Source: Burkholderiales bacterium (GTDB taxonomy: Bacteria > Pseudomonadota > Gammaproteobacteria > Burkholderiales > SG8-39). From it: a DNA stretch of 35,431 nucleotides. Location of the stretch: the NCBI GenBank assembly GCA_020848075.1, contig JADLAV010000022.1, positions 1 to 35,431 of the forward strand, written 5' to 3'. The notes under the pieces are model-generated. The model did not search any database. It was given only the letters and a program-made list of their open reading frames with translations, and was not told the origin of the DNA. Shown in pieces: positions 29,184 through 35,431 of the stretch; the stretch's first letter is position 1, and each line of letters begins with the position of its first letter. The translations under genes and the position numbers were made by a program.

Positions 29184-29875
29184 TGCAGCAGCATTCCGAC
29201 GAGCAGGATGACGATGATCGGGCCCGCCGATGCGAGCCCCAGCAGCCCGAATCCATCCGACGCAGGGGACCGCGCGGAGAGCACGGAGGCGAGTCCGAGC
29301 GCGAGTGCAAGCAACACCGGAGCGGTCAGCACTCCCGTGGTCACGCTGCCGGCGTCATACGCCAGAGGAACGAACCCATCGGGTGAGAGAAATGACAGGA
29401 CAATCATGAGCGAGTACACGGCCGAGAGCAGGTAGAGCATCGAGAAGCCCCAGACGATCCGCAAGAGCGCGAGTGCTGCGAAGAGTCCGACGCCGACCGC
29501 GATGACATAGACGAGGGCATATCTGGAGAGCCCTCCCTGCGAGGCCGCTTCGACCTGCCTGGCGAGGACCAGGACATCGGGCTCCGCGACGGTAGTGGCG
29601 AAGCCCAGGGCGAAGGCGACCGCGAGGATCGCCCATAGCGCGCCCTTCCGGGGCAGCTCGGCGCCGATGAATTTACCCATCGGCAGAATCCCGAGATCGA
29701 TTCCCGCAAACAGCAGCATCATCCCGAGAATCGCGAGCGTCGATCCCGCGAGGAACTTGACAAACAGCGCTGCGGGCGCACCGACCAGCACGACCTGCAG
29801 CACGCACACGGCCGCGACGAGCGGCCCGACGGCCTTGAGCACTTCCAGGAGCCTCGATTTCAGCAGTTCGAGCAT
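29180..29875 (-). CDS. DUF1538 family membrane protein, first half of pair
   Basis: The 231-residue integral membrane protein has several transmembrane segments. Motifs parallel to its partner are GIDLGILPMGKFIGAELP, ALGFATTVAEPDVLVLARQVEAASQG and PLAYDAGSVTTGVLTAPVLLALALG. I chose ATG at 29875, preceded by GAGGA, giving the usual N-terminus MLELLKSRLLEVLKAVGPL. The open frame extends further upstream without homology. It is first gene of a three-gene, overlapping operon with the second DUF1538 gene and the P-II-like gene. The two proteins look like homologous halves that form one transporter. Confidence 0.85.
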   Translation of the reverse strand: MLELLKSRLLEVLKAVGPLVAAVCVLQVVLVGAPAALFVKFLAGSTLAILGMMLLFAGIDLGILPMGKFIGAELPRKGALWAILAVAFALGFATTVAEPDVLVLARQVEAASQGGLSRYALVYVIAVGVGLFAALALLRIVWGFSMLYLLSAVYSLMIVLSFLSPDGFVPLAYDAGSVTTGVLTAPVLLALALGLASVLSARSPASDGFGLLGLASAGPIIVILLVGMLLQ

Positions 29876-30193
29876 GGGTCCTCGAGCAGTACGGCGCGAA
29901 GAGCCCGGCCGCTTATCGTCGCCGCGATGTTTCCTTCGATGTACGTGGGCGCGCGAGCCGACCCGAACCTGTTGTGTGCCCGGTGGGAGCAAGCAGCGAT
30001 CGTCGCCTTGTACCGCGAACGCCCCGAAAGCTCAATGGCCGAGGCGCCGTGACGGGTTCGACTGCGACCAGGCCGGGAGTTCGGGACCGTGGTCGCGGCG
30101 CAGGCGCTCCCGCGCTCGATCGCGTCATCCGCCGTGACCATCGAGCGGCCACGGCTTAGGATCGACGCCTCGCGCTGCCCAGTCGGCGGAAAG

Positions 30194-30225
30194 GGGCTCC
30201 GCCAGAAACGGGCTCCGCCAGAAAC
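30194..30225. repeat. Perfect 16-bp tandem duplication
   Basis: GGGCTCCGCCAGAAAC occurs twice without a gap (30194-30209 and 30210-30225), just downstream of the XRE gene terminator on the minus strand. It looks like a recent slippage duplication or a pair of protein-binding sites. Confidence 0.7.
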
Positions 30226-30228
30226 CCA

Positions 30229-30249
30229 AAAGCCCGCAGAGCGGGCTTT
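30229..30249 (-). terminator. Rho-independent terminator of the XRE regulator gene
   Basis: On the minus strand AAAGCCCGC (30249-30241), a 3-base loop and GCGGGCTTTTGGG (from 30237) form a 9-bp perfect stem with a short T run, 60 bp after the XRE gene stop. Confidence 0.8.
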
Positions 30250-30308
30250 CGAGTGGCGGTGCAGGCACGGCGCCCGAAATGCCGGACGCGCCGCCTGCGC
30301 GTAGATTG

Positions 30309-30620
30309 TCAGTGTGCCGTGGCGACCGGTTTCTTCCCCGACCCGCGCGCTGCCTTGCGCAGCATCTTGTAGAGGTCGGGATGCTCGGTCTTGACGTACT
30401 CGATGATCTCGAAGTCTTCCTTCTTCACCTTGGAAAGGTCGATGCGCTCCACGTGCACGAGCCGCAGGAGCTCCCGCACCGGCTTCGGCATCTCGCGCCC
30501 GCTCTCGTAGCGCGAGCCGCCGCTCTGCGTCACGCCGATCATCGTCCAGAACTCCTGCTGGTTGAGCCCGAGCCGACGGCGCACGTCGCGCGGGTTGAGA
30601 CTGAAGTTGAAGAGCTTCAT
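30309..30620 (-). CDS. XRE-family helix-turn-helix transcriptional regulator
   Basis: The 103-residue protein has an N-terminal lambda-repressor-like HTH (residues about 10-60) reading NPRDVRRRLGLNQQEFWTMIGVTQSGGSRYESGREMPKPVRELLRL. A short C-terminal helical tail (LSKVKKEDFEIIEYVKTEHPDLYKMLRKAA) and a basic end follow. It is single-domain with no ligand-binding or enzymatic part. It is divergent from lysC and monocistronic. Target genes cannot be deduced. The start MKLFNFSLNP at 30620 is typical, although GGAGCCCC lies somewhat far upstream. Confidence 0.88.
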   Translation of the reverse strand: MKLFNFSLNPRDVRRRLGLNQQEFWTMIGVTQSGGSRYESGREMPKPVRELLRLVHVERIDLSKVKKEDFEIIEYVKTEHPDLYKMLRKAARGSGKKPVATAH

Positions 30621-30669
30621 CGTTCGCGGGGCTCCTGTTCTTAGGTTGGATGCCTCTGAGGGCGGCCAA

Positions 30670-30678
30670 ATCCTAGCA
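30670..30678 (-). promoter_or_regulatory. Candidate extended -10 for the XRE regulator gene
   Basis: On the minus strand TGCTAGGAT matches an extended -10 (TGn plus TAGGAT). Transcription would start near 30663, giving a leader of about 43 nt. No clear -35 element is present. Confidence 0.35.
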
Positions 30679-30778
30679 TGTCGTCATACGGCGACAGCCG
30701 CCCGAATGGTAAACAATCGTTAAAAGCGGCGGCGCCGCTGCGCCGCAGCACGGACTGCGGGAAACCATCAGCATCCGC

Positions 30779-30784
30779 TAAAAT
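30779..30784 (+). promoter_or_regulatory. Candidate -10 element for lysC
   Basis: TAAAAT, 24 bp upstream of the lysC ATG, with a weak TGCGGG about 17 bp further upstream. The predicted start near 30791 would give a leader of about 17 nt, leaving little room for a lysine riboswitch or leader peptide; none is seen. Confidence 0.4.
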
Positions 30785-30807
30785 GCGATCTTTTTCGCAG
30801 GCAGCGG

Positions 30808-32058
30808 ATGGCACTGATCGTCCAGAAATTCGGCGGCACCTCGGTCGGCAGCGTCGAGCGGATCAAGGCTGTCGCCCACCGGGTCGCGAAGTGGCGCGGC
30901 GCCGGATACCAGGCCGTGGTCGTGCCCTCGGCGATGGCCGGCGAGACGAACCGCCTCATCGGCCTCGCGCGCGAGATCCAGCCGAGCCCGGACGCACGCG
31001 AGCTCGACGTGGTGGCGGCCACCGGCGAGCAGGTGACGATCGGGCTGCTCGCGATGGCGCTCCAGAGCCTCGGAGTTGCGGCGAAGAGCTACACCGGCGC
31101 GCAGGTGCGCGTGCTCACCGACAGCGCACACACGAAAGCGCGCATCCTGCAGATCGACGAGGAGCGGTTGCGCGCCGACCTGGAGGCGGGGATCGTGCCG
31201 GTGGTCGCGGGGTTCCAGGGGGTCGATGCGGCAGGCAGCATCACCACGCTCGGGCGGGGCGGGTCAGACACTTCGGCCGTGGCGCTCGCGGCCGCGCTCA
31301 AGGCCGACGAGTGCCAGATCTTCACCGACGTGGACGGCGTATACACCACCGATCCGCGGATCGTCCCGGAGGCGCGGCGGCTGCGCAGCGTGACCTTCGA
31401 GGAGATGCTCGAGATGTCGAGCCTCGGCTCGAAGGTGCTGCAGATCCGGGCGGTCGAATTCGCCGGCAAGTACCGCGTGCGCCTGCGGGTGCTGTCCAGT
31501 CTCACCGCGCCCGACATTTCGATCGACGAGGAATCCGCGTCAGGCACGCTGATCACCTACGAGGAAGACGAGAAGATGGAACAGGCTATCATCTCCGGCG
31601 TCGCGTTCAATCGCGACGAGGCGAAGATCACCGTGGCCGGCGTGCCCGACCGTCCCGGCATCGCCTACGCGATCCTCGGGCCGATCGCCGACGCGAACAT
31701 CGACGTCGACATGATCATCCAGAACGCGAGCGTCGCCGGCCACACCGACTTTTCGTTCACGGTCCACCGCAACGACTACGAAAAGGCGATGTCGATCGTG
31801 CGCAAGGTCATCCCGCACATCGGCGCGAAGGACGTGATCGGCGACAGCAAGATCTGCAAGATCTCGATGGTGGGCGTCGGCATGCGCTCGCACGTCGGCA
31901 TCGCGAGCAAGATGTTCCGCACGCTCGCCGAAGAGGGCATCAACATCGAGATGATCTCCACCTCGGAGATCAAGATCTCCGTGGTGGTGGACGAGAAGTA
32001 CATGGAGCTCGCCGTGCGCGTGCTGCACCGCGCGTTCGCGCTCGACCAGCCGCAGTGA
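30808..32058 (+). CDS. lysC: Aspartate kinase
   Basis: First step of the aspartate pathway to lysine, threonine, methionine and diaminopimelate: ATP-dependent phosphorylation of aspartate. The 416-residue protein has the kinase domain with VQKFGGTSVGS (5-15), AATGEQVTIGLL, TLGRGGSDTSAVALAAAL and TDVDGVYTTDPRIVPEA. Two C-terminal ACT domains (about 265-335 and 345-410) provide feedback control. There is no homoserine dehydrogenase fusion, so it is of the monofunctional type. An internal in-frame ATG at 31576 with GAGGA upstream could give a separate regulatory beta subunit. Confidence 0.97.
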   Translation: MALIVQKFGGTSVGSVERIKAVAHRVAKWRGAGYQAVVVPSAMAGETNRLIGLAREIQPSPDARELDVVAATGEQVTIGLLAMALQSLGVAAKSYTGAQVRVLTDSAHTKARILQIDEERLRADLEAGIVPVVAGFQGVDAAGSITTLGRGGSDTSAVALAAALKADECQIFTDVDGVYTTDPRIVPEARRLRSVTFEEMLEMSSLGSKVLQIRAVEFAGKYRVRLRVLSSLTAPDISIDEESASGTLITYEEDEKMEQAIISGVAFNRDEAKITVAGVPDRPGIAYAILGPIADANIDVDMIIQNASVAGHTDFSFTVHRNDYEKAMSIVRKVIPHIGAKDVIGDSKICKISMVGVGMRSHVGIASKMFRTLAEEGINIEMISTSEIKISVVVDEKYMELAVRVLHRAFALDQPQ

Positions 32059-32094
32059 ACCGCCCCGCTGAGCGCGGGAGCGCCTTGGGTGCTG

Positions 32095-32103
32095 TGCTAT
32101 ATT
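32095..32103 (+). promoter_or_regulatory. Candidate extended -10 for tRNA-Ser(GCU)
   Basis: TGCTATATT is a near-consensus extended -10 about 87 bp before the mature tRNA, placed between lysC and the tRNA. No good -35 was found at 17 bp. Confidence 0.45.
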
Positions 32104-32189
32104 GAGTCGGTTTCGGTCGATTGCGCCTTCGACCACGAGGCGAGTGGTTGAGCGGAGTTGCAAGCATAGAATCCAAAGACGTCGAAATC

Positions 32190-32282
32190 GGAGAGATGGC
32201 CGAGTGGTCGAAGGCGCTCCCCTGCTAAGGGAGTATGCGGTCAAAAGCTGCATCGAGGGTTCGAATCCCTCTCTCTCCGCCA
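32190..32282 (+). tRNA. tRNA-Ser(GCU)
   Basis: A 93-nt class II tRNA with CCA encoded. The acceptor GGAGAGA pairs with TCTCTCC; the anticodon stem ctccc/gggag holds loop CTGCTAA with anticodon GCT at 32224-32226. It has a long variable arm and the GGTTCGAATCC T-arm. Confidence 0.95.
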
Positions 32283-32339
32283 GAATCACCCAGGGGCTCC
32301 ACACGCGGGCCTCGTCGTTTGCCGGCGTCGAAGGGTCCG

Positions 32340-32414
32340 CCGGACAAGCTGTTCATGGGGAGCGTTGCGCAAGGGGTCGCGCGCATTTGTAACGCGCCGG
32401 TGCTGCTCCTCCGC
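32340..32414 (+). pseudogene. Remnant of a universal stress protein (UspA) C-terminus
   Basis: In one plus frame, 25 codons read DKLFMGSVAQGVARICNAPV followed by LLLR. This matches the C-terminal end of UspA domains, where GSV-x-x-x-V-x-R precedes the last strand PVLLVR. Nothing upstream in this or other frames resembles the rest of the ~140-residue domain, since tRNA-Ser(GCU) ends only 57 bp before it. I read it as a truncated pseudogene left by deletion or by insertion near the tRNA. Confidence 0.6.
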
Positions 32415-32502
32415 GGCGTCGGACGCAGGGCGAGACGAACACGCGCTCGGTCCCGCTGATCTGCGCCGAGCGCTCCGGCGGCGCGCCGTTTTCCGAGCGG
32501 TG

Positions 32503-32531
32503 TTGACGCAGGTACGGGGCTGGCTTATCGT
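32503..32531 (+). promoter_or_regulatory. Sigma-70-type promoter of the nitrilase gene, predicted leaderless start
   Basis: TTGACG (32503-32508), a 17-bp spacer and TATCGT (32526-32531). This is the best -35/-10 pair in the window. Transcription starting seven bases after the -10 would begin at or next to base 32538, the A of the nitrilase ATG. Confidence 0.6.
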
Positions 32532-32537
32532 CTGCGC

Positions 32538-33575
32538 ATGCCTGACGTCTATCCGAGCTTCCGTGTAGCTGCGGTCCACGCTGCGCCGGTCTACCTGGAC
32601 CGCGACGCGAGCGTCGAGAAGACCTGCGCGATCATCCGGGAGGCAGGCGACCACGGCGCCCGGCTCGTGGCCTTCCCCGAATGCTTCCTGCCCGGGTATC
32701 CCTACTGGATCTGGTCGCACACGCCTGGGCAAGGGGCGCCGTTCTTCGCCGAACTGTTCGCGAACGCGGTCGAGTTGCCGAGCGAGGCGACCGAGCGCAT
32801 CGGTGCCGCCGCCCGAGAAGCGGGCGTCTGGGTGGCGCTCGGTGTGAACGAGCGCGACGGCGGAACGCTGTACAACACGCTCGCCTATTTCGACGACGCT
32901 GGCCGGCTGGTCGCGCGCCACCGCAAGCTGCAACCGACCAACGCCGAGCGCATCATCTGGGGGCGCGGCGACGGACGCGACGTGTTCGTTCTCGACACGC
33001 CGATCGGCCGTGTCGGCGGGCTGATCTGCTTCGAGCACACGATGGACCTCAACCGCTACGCCCTCGCGACCTTGGGTGAGCAGGTCCACATCGCGGCCTG
33101 GCCGGCGATCTCGGCGTGCACCGCCGATCCGAACTCCGGCAACTTCGACAATCTCACCGAGACGGCGGTGAAGTACCACGCGCTCGCGGCGCAGACCTTC
33201 GTGGTGTGCGTGCAGGGGCGCATCTCCAAGGAGATCGTGGAGAAGCTCAGGTTGGAGGATCGGCCGAACACGCTGCGCGTCGGCGGCGGCATGGCGGGCG
33301 TCGTCGGGCCCGATTCGAACTGGATCGTCGGCCCGCACCGCGACGACGAGGCGATCGTCTATGCCGACCTCGACCTTGGGATGATCCGGTTCGGCAAGTA
33401 CTTCGCCGACTCGGCGGGGCACTACGCACGGCCCGACGTCTTCAGCTTCGGCGTGAGCCGGCTGGAGCAGTCTCCGCTCGCGGGCAGCAAGGCGAGCGCG
33501 GCGGACATGGTGATCCGCCTCGGCAGCGACGGCGCGGCGCCGGCCGCGGCGGAGCCGCCCATCAGACGGCAGTAA
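32538..33575 (+). CDS. Nitrilase family carbon-nitrogen hydrolase
   Basis: A cytoplasmic enzyme predicted to hydrolyse a nitrile to a carboxylic acid and ammonia (or to the amide). The 345-residue protein has the catalytic triad Glu48 (VAFPECFLPGYPYW), Lys130 (RHRKLQPTNAERIIWGRGDG) and Cys164 (GGLICFEHTMDLNRYAL), numbered almost as in characterised nitrilases. The KLQPT-ER-WG-GDG string places it in the true nitrilase branch rather than among amidases. Its cysteine motif CFEHTMD departs from the usual CWE-x-x-MP. Substrate is unknown. The ATG at 32538 lacks a Shine-Dalgarno and coincides with the predicted transcription start. A PLD-like gene follows nine bases later, likely in the same transcript. 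Confidence 0.88.
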   Translation: MPDVYPSFRVAAVHAAPVYLDRDASVEKTCAIIREAGDHGARLVAFPECFLPGYPYWIWSHTPGQGAPFFAELFANAVELPSEATERIGAAAREAGVWVALGVNERDGGTLYNTLAYFDDAGRLVARHRKLQPTNAERIIWGRGDGRDVFVLDTPIGRVGGLICFEHTMDLNRYALATLGEQVHIAAWPAISACTADPNSGNFDNLTETAVKYHALAAQTFVVCVQGRISKEIVEKLRLEDRPNTLRVGGGMAGVVGPDSNWIVGPHRDDEAIVYADLDLGMIRFGKYFADSAGHYARPDVFSFGVSRLEQSPLAGSKASAADMVIRLGSDGAAPAAAEPPIRRQ

Positions 33576-33584
33576 GCGGGCCGC

Positions 33585-35108
33585 GTGCAGCGCTCGGGCG
33601 CGATCGGCCCTTCCTCGCTCGAACAGTCCGACACATCGGTCGCAGCACCCGGCGCCCAGGCGCCCCTGCAGGCTAACTCGGCCGCCGCCTACGCCGACCA
33701 GGCGTTCCTGCGCGCCGCCGGCGCGCCGCTGGTGGAAGGCAACAGCATTCGCATCCTGCGCGACGCCGCCGAGAACTTCCCGGCCTGGCTCGCCGCGATC
33801 CGCGCGGCGCAGCGCTCCGTCTTCTTCGAGTGCTACATCATCGACGACGATCCGGTGGGGCGCGAATTCATCGCTGCGCTTGCCGAACGGGCGCGATCCG
33901 GGGTGCGGGTCCGGCTGATCTACGACTGGTTCGGGACGCCACGGGGAGGGTGGATCCGCAGCTCGCTCGAAGCCGCCGGCGCGACCGTGCGATGCTTCAA
34001 TCCGCCGAGCTTCGCGAGCCCGTTCGGCTGGATCAGCCGCGATCACAGGAAGATGATCGCGGTCGATGGCCAGGTGGGGTTCGTCTCCGGTCTCTGCGTC
34101 AGCGCGAAGTGGCTGGGCGACGCGGCGCGCGGCCTGGAGCCGTGGCGCGATACCGGCGTCGAGATCCGCGGCCCGGCCGTCGCCGACCTGGAGGATGCGT
34201 TTGCGCAGGTGTGGGACGCGACCGGCGCCGATCTTCTGGACGAGGAGTGCACTCCGCTCGAGTCGATCGCCCGCGCGGGGGACGTCGCGCTGCGGGTGAT
34301 CGCGGGCAGGCCCGAATCGACCGGGGTCTTCCGGCTCGACCAGTTCATCGCGGCGGTGGCGAACGAGCGCCTGTGGCTGACGGATGCCTACTTCGTCGGC
34401 ACCGCGCCGTATGTGCAGGCGCTGCGCTCGGCCGCGCGCGACGGCGTCGACGTGCGCCTGCTGGTTCCCGGAAGCAGCGACGTGCCGATCGTCGGCGCGC
34501 TCTCCCGTGCCGGCTACCGGTCGTTGCTCGAGGGCGGAGTGCGGGTGTTCGAATGGAACGGGCGGATGCTGCACGCGAAGACCGCGGTCGCCGACGGGCG
34601 ATGGGCGCGGATCGGCTCGACCAATCTCAACGTTGCGAGCTGGCTGCACAACTACGAGCTCGACGTGGCGGTCGAGGACGAGGCGGTCGCGAAGGCGGTC
34701 GCCGACATGTACGAGCAGGACCTGGCGCAGTCGACCGAGATCGTACTGCGCCGGCGCCACTGGGTGCGGCCCCGGCTCGCGGAGCGGCGCAAGCGGCGGA
34801 GGCGCGCCGCATCGGGCAGCGCGGGGCGTGCAGCGGCCGGAGCGCTCAGCATCGGCAGCGTCGTCGGCGCCGCGCTCACCAATCGCCGCTCCCTCGACGC
34901 AACGGAAGCCAACCTCCTGATGTACGGCAGCGCGATACTCTTCGCGGTCGCCGTGGTCGCCTTTCTGTGGCCGAAGATCCTGGCCATCCCCTTCGCGGTG
35001 ATCGCCGCGTGGATTGCCGGGGCCATGCTGCTTCGCGCCGCCCGCCTGCGCCGCGCCCCGGAACCGGGACCGAGGAAGAGCGATCCGGACCCCGACGATA
35101 CAGACTGA
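33585..35108 (+). CDS. Phospholipase D/cardiolipin synthase-like protein with two HKD motifs
   Basis: The protein is predicted to transfer or hydrolyse phosphatidyl groups; related ClsB-type enzymes make cardiolipin. The 507-residue protein has two complete HKD motifs, His154-Lys156-Asp161 (DHRKMIAVDGQVGFVSG) and His330-Lys332-Asp337 (HAKTAVADGRWARIGSTNLN). A basic stretch (about 388-405, RRRHWVRPRLAERRKRRRR) and two C-terminal transmembrane segments (about 440-485) follow, ending in an acidic tail. There is no N-terminal membrane anchor as in ClsA. The start is GTG at 33585, nine bases after the nitrilase; shorter starts are possible because the first 45 residues are low-complexity. Confidence 0.85.
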   Translation: MQRSGAIGPSSLEQSDTSVAAPGAQAPLQANSAAAYADQAFLRAAGAPLVEGNSIRILRDAAENFPAWLAAIRAAQRSVFFECYIIDDDPVGREFIAALAERARSGVRVRLIYDWFGTPRGGWIRSSLEAAGATVRCFNPPSFASPFGWISRDHRKMIAVDGQVGFVSGLCVSAKWLGDAARGLEPWRDTGVEIRGPAVADLEDAFAQVWDATGADLLDEECTPLESIARAGDVALRVIAGRPESTGVFRLDQFIAAVANERLWLTDAYFVGTAPYVQALRSAARDGVDVRLLVPGSSDVPIVGALSRAGYRSLLEGGVRVFEWNGRMLHAKTAVADGRWARIGSTNLNVASWLHNYELDVAVEDEAVAKAVADMYEQDLAQSTEIVLRRRHWVRPRLAERRKRRRRAASGSAGRAAAGALSIGSVVGAALTNRRSLDATEANLLMYGSAILFAVAVVAFLWPKILAIPFAVIAAWIAGAMLLRAARLRRAPEPGPRKSDPDPDDTD

Positions 35109-35156
35109 AGGGCGGACCGCCGGGCCGGCGAACGGTGGTCCCGCGGGGGGTGACTT

Positions 35157-35165
35157 TGCTACAAT
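35157..35165 (+). promoter_or_regulatory. Extended -10 promoter of tRNA-Arg(ACG)
   Basis: TGCTACAAT fits an extended -10 (TGn plus TACAAT) and would start transcription about six bases before the mature tRNA. The -35 region is poor. Confidence 0.5.
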
Positions 35166-35177
35166 TCGCGGCGCATC

Positions 35178-35254
35178 GCGCCCGTAGCTCAGTTGGATAG
35201 AGTACCTGGCTACGAACCAGGGGGTCGTGGGTTCAAATCCTGCCGGGCGCGCCA
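35178..35254 (+). tRNA. tRNA-Arg(ACG)
   Basis: A 77-nt tRNA with CCA encoded. GCGCCCG pairs with CGGGCGC; the anticodon stem cctgg/ccagg encloses loop CTACGAA with anticodon ACG at 35212-35214, whose A34 is normally converted to inosine. T-arm GGTTCAAATCC is present. Its 3' end is next to an integrase-like gene end, suggesting use as an attachment site. Confidence 0.96.
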
Positions 35255-35264
35255 ATTACGACTC

Positions 35265-35299
35265 AACGGGTTAGGTGATCTGGACCTAGCCCGTTTTTC
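35265..35299 (+). terminator. Rho-independent terminator after tRNA-Arg
   Basis: AACGGGTTAGGT (35265-35276), a 7-base loop and ACCTAGCCCGTT (35284-35295) pair along 12 positions with one G-U, followed by a T run. The right arm contains the stop codon (minus strand TAG) of the integrase-like gene, so the two genes share this sequence. Confidence 0.85.
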
Positions 35300-35431
35300 T
35301 TTCGGCCTTGGGGACTTTTTGGGGACTTTTCTCCCGAATGAGCGTCGCCAGCGACTTGTTGAAGCGGTTTCGCTCGTCGGTGATCAGTTCCAAGGCGTCG
35401 CGGATCTCCACGACCTGGGCCACCGAGTAGT
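35286..35431 (-). CDS. Probable site-specific (tyrosine) recombinase, C-terminal fragment
   Basis: The last 47 or so codons of a minus-strand gene that enters from the right edge. They read YSVAQVVEIRDALELITDER, continue with NRFNKSLATLIREKSPQKVPKAERKTG and stop at TAG 35288-35286. A YSVAQ-type end after the catalytic tyrosine region, with a basic tail, resembles phage-type integrases found beside tRNA genes. The catalytic residues lie outside the window, so the assignment rests on this short end and on its position 31 bases from the tRNA-Arg CCA. Confidence 0.5.
   Translation of the reverse strand, partial: YSVAQVVEIRDALELITDERNRFNKSLATLIREKSPQKVPKAERKTG

Larger units (their letters stand above)
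29876..30308. other. Intergenic region upstream of the DUF1538 operon
   Basis: This 433-bp spacer between two minus-strand genes contains the terminator of the XRE gene (30229-30249) and a perfect 16-bp tandem repeat (30194-30225). It should hold the DUF1538 operon promoter, which I could not identify. Short open frames here show no recognisable homology. Confidence 0.5.

Noticed and set aside
31540..32304. 254-codon minus-strand frame starting with AEREGFEPSMQLLTAYSLSR-like sequence
   Set aside because: It is antisense of tRNA-Ser(GCU) and of lysC; the start is the well-known tRNA-Ser antisense artefact.
32286..35255. 989-codon minus-strand open frame beginning ARPAGFEPTTPWFVARYSIQ-like
   Set aside because: It is antisense to the nitrilase and PLD-like genes, and its first residues are the antisense translation of tRNA-Arg, a frequent annotation artefact. 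High GC makes long antisense frames common here.
35312..35335. Direct repeat ggggactttt-type sequence near the right edge
   Set aside because: It encodes the SPQKVPK part of the integrase-like tail; it looks like codon-level repetition rather than an attachment repeat.

Overview
The window is very GC-rich chromosomal DNA of a betaproteobacterium. The evidence is the tmRNA tag ANDERFALAA, the order serC-serA-pheA-hisC-tyrA-aroA-cmk-rpsA-ihfB-lapA-lapB-ugd-rfaE1-hldD-cysM, and the ompA-ubiG-gph block divergent from gyrA. It is mostly a core-genome segment. Both edges look accessory: a DUF1778 antitoxin start lies downstream of ssrA on the left, and the 3' end of an integrase-like gene abuts tRNA-Arg on the right. 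I cannot assign a genus; the density of genes and the mix of features suit an uncultured or poorly studied lineage.

Layout. 1-319: minus-strand antitoxin fragment and a doubtful small ORF. 462-867: ssrA (tmRNA) with its terminator, minus strand. 932-5420, minus strand: gph, ubiG, an OmpA-family lipoprotein-like/periplasmic gene, an MTA/SAH-type deaminase (TRZ/ATZ family) and a second OmpA-family paralogue. 5736-26862, plus strand: about 21 kb of tightly packed, often 4-nt-overlapping genes. These cover gyrase A, serine biosynthesis (serC, serA-like), phenylalanine/tyrosine/shikimate genes (pheA, hisC-type aminotransferase, tyrA, aroA), an inserted FkbM-like methyltransferase-type gene, cmk, rpsA, ihfB, LPS assembly and precursor genes (lapA, lapB, ugd, rfaE1, hldD), cysM, a PolB-type exonuclease and rlmD. 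It ends at a bidirectional terminator facing a BI-1/YccA membrane protein gene.

27949-35254: tRNA-Ser(UGA); a minus-strand operon of two DUF1538 membrane proteins plus a P-II-like regulator; an XRE regulator; lysC; tRNA-Ser(GCU); a UspA remnant; a nitrilase with a strong and apparently leaderless promoter; a two-HKD phospholipase D/cardiolipin-synthase-like protein; and tRNA-Arg(ACG).

No CRISPR array, defence island or clearly new multi-gene system is visible. The most interesting points are the P-II/DUF1538 operon, a class II (CP4-like) EPSP synthase, a probable CTG start for cmk, a methyltransferase-like gene embedded in the aro-cmk operon, the leaderless nitrilase, GyrA with Ala at position 83, a start codon placed directly after a terminator, and several small repeats.
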